Origin: Bacteroidales bacterium UBA1757
Lineage (GTDB): Bacteria; Bacteroidota; Bacteroidia; Bacteroidales; UBA1402
Direction of reading: 5' to 3'
Assembly: GCA_002315625.1 (NCBI GenBank)
Contig: DCHH01000090.1
Span: 1 to 6,734, forward strand
DNA: 6,734 nt
Shown: piece after piece, positions 6,504 through 6,734 of the stretch
How the letters are laid out: each line of letters opens with the position of its first letter
Position numbering within the stretch: position 1 is the stretch's first letter
Made by a program: the position numbers and the translations under genes
The notes under the pieces: generated by a model
What the model was told of the DNA's origin: nothing
Database searches by the model: none
What the model saw: the letters and a program-made list of their open reading frames with translations, nothing else

Positions 6504-6734
6504 CTATTTTGTTACAGTCTTGATGTCTTTCAGGACATAGATACTGGCCATACCGGAAAATTCCACCATGTCAAGCTGAATCAGCAGACAGTCGGACTTG
6601 CGGTAGTGGAAAGCGATGTTGGAGTAGCCTACAGCAGCCTTTTCCTTGGCTTCGAAATTGACAATATAGCTATTGCCGTCGTCCATTACGGTGTAGTCCG
6701 TGGTCTTGTTTTCTGCAGCCAGGCTGCGAATCTG
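6504..6734 (-). CDS. C-terminal part of a LolA-like lipoprotein-carrier family protein (5' end cut by window edge)
   Basis: The frame is open from the right window edge to a TAG at 6506-6504, giving the last 76 residues. An internal ATG at 6686 is not the true start, since 16 in-frame codons precede it without a stop. The fragment alternates beta-strand-like segments: DDGNSYIVNFEAKEK, YSNIAFHYRKSDCLLIQLDM and FSGMASIYVLKDIKTVTK. These resemble the closing strands of LolA-type periplasmic carriers, which typically end with a residue-wise 'lxxl.mxexxGxxtxyxfxxi' rhythm. The assignment rests on pattern and context (LolA-like proteins occur in Bacteroidetes polyene and resorcinol loci next to ACP and ligase genes) and not on a diagnostic motif. 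It ends 182 bases before the ligase start and seems to close an upstream transcription unit, although I see no good intrinsic terminator after it. Confidence 0.5.
   Translation of the reverse strand, partial: QIRSLAAENKTTDYTVMDDGNSYIVNFEAKEKAAVGYSNIAFHYRKSDCLLIQLDMVEFSGMASIYVLKDIKTVTK

Noticed and set aside
1..6734. Mobile elements, CRISPR arrays, tRNA or rRNA genes
   Set aside because: No transposase, terminal inverted repeats, regular repeat-spacer pattern or RNA-gene signature was seen on either strand; nearly all the sequence is accounted for by coding regions.

Overview
The window looks like chromosomal DNA from a Bacteroidales-type bacterium (Bacteroidetes). The main reasons are a promoter matching the Bacteroides consensus (TAnnTTTG with a TTTG-like upstream box), mostly weak ribosome binding sites, and the style of the proteins. 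The genus cannot be fixed from the sequence alone. Every supported gene lies on the minus strand, so the biological order runs from the right end to the left.

Right end (6734 to 6322): the C-terminal 76 codons of a protein that resembles the end of LolA-type lipoprotein carriers, then a 182-base intergenic region. That region holds a good Bacteroides-type promoter and, just upstream of it, a 7-base direct repeat spaced exactly 20 bases apart. Middle (6321 to 4583): an AMP-forming acyl-CoA/acyl-ACP synthetase followed 8 bases later by a small acyl carrier protein with a clear phosphopantetheine serine. Together they form a minimal acyl activation and loading module. LolA-like, ligase and ACP genes side by side recall the edge of a Bacteroidetes aryl polyene, dialkylresorcinol or flexirubin-type lipid/pigment locus, but no ketosynthase or other diagnostic gene is inside the window.

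Left part (4564 to 1): 18 bases after the ACP gene begins a heavy-metal module. It consists of a small secreted or membrane-anchored His/Cys-rich protein, a periplasmic adaptor of an RND efflux pump with a His-rich C-terminal tail, and a CusA/CzcA-family RND permease that runs off the left edge with 984 complete codons present. An outer-membrane TolC/CusC-type partner is not in the window and could lie further left. The permease appears to lack the methionine triad of E. coli CusA, and the adaptor lacks an N-terminal methionine cluster, so a divalent metal is a better guess than Cu(I)/Ag(I).

The gaps between consecutive genes from ligase to permease are 8, 18, 73 and 10 bases, and only one convincing promoter is visible (upstream of the ligase). 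The five genes could therefore be one transcript joining an acyl-activation pair to a metal-efflux pump. The single larger gap (73 bases, before the adaptor) contains two abutting hairpins, one with a fully paired 10-bp stem, and is the likeliest place for separate control of the efflux genes. Nothing in the window proves a new system. The points most worth following up are the His/Cys-rich protein, the intra-operon double hairpin, and the joining of acyl and metal genes.
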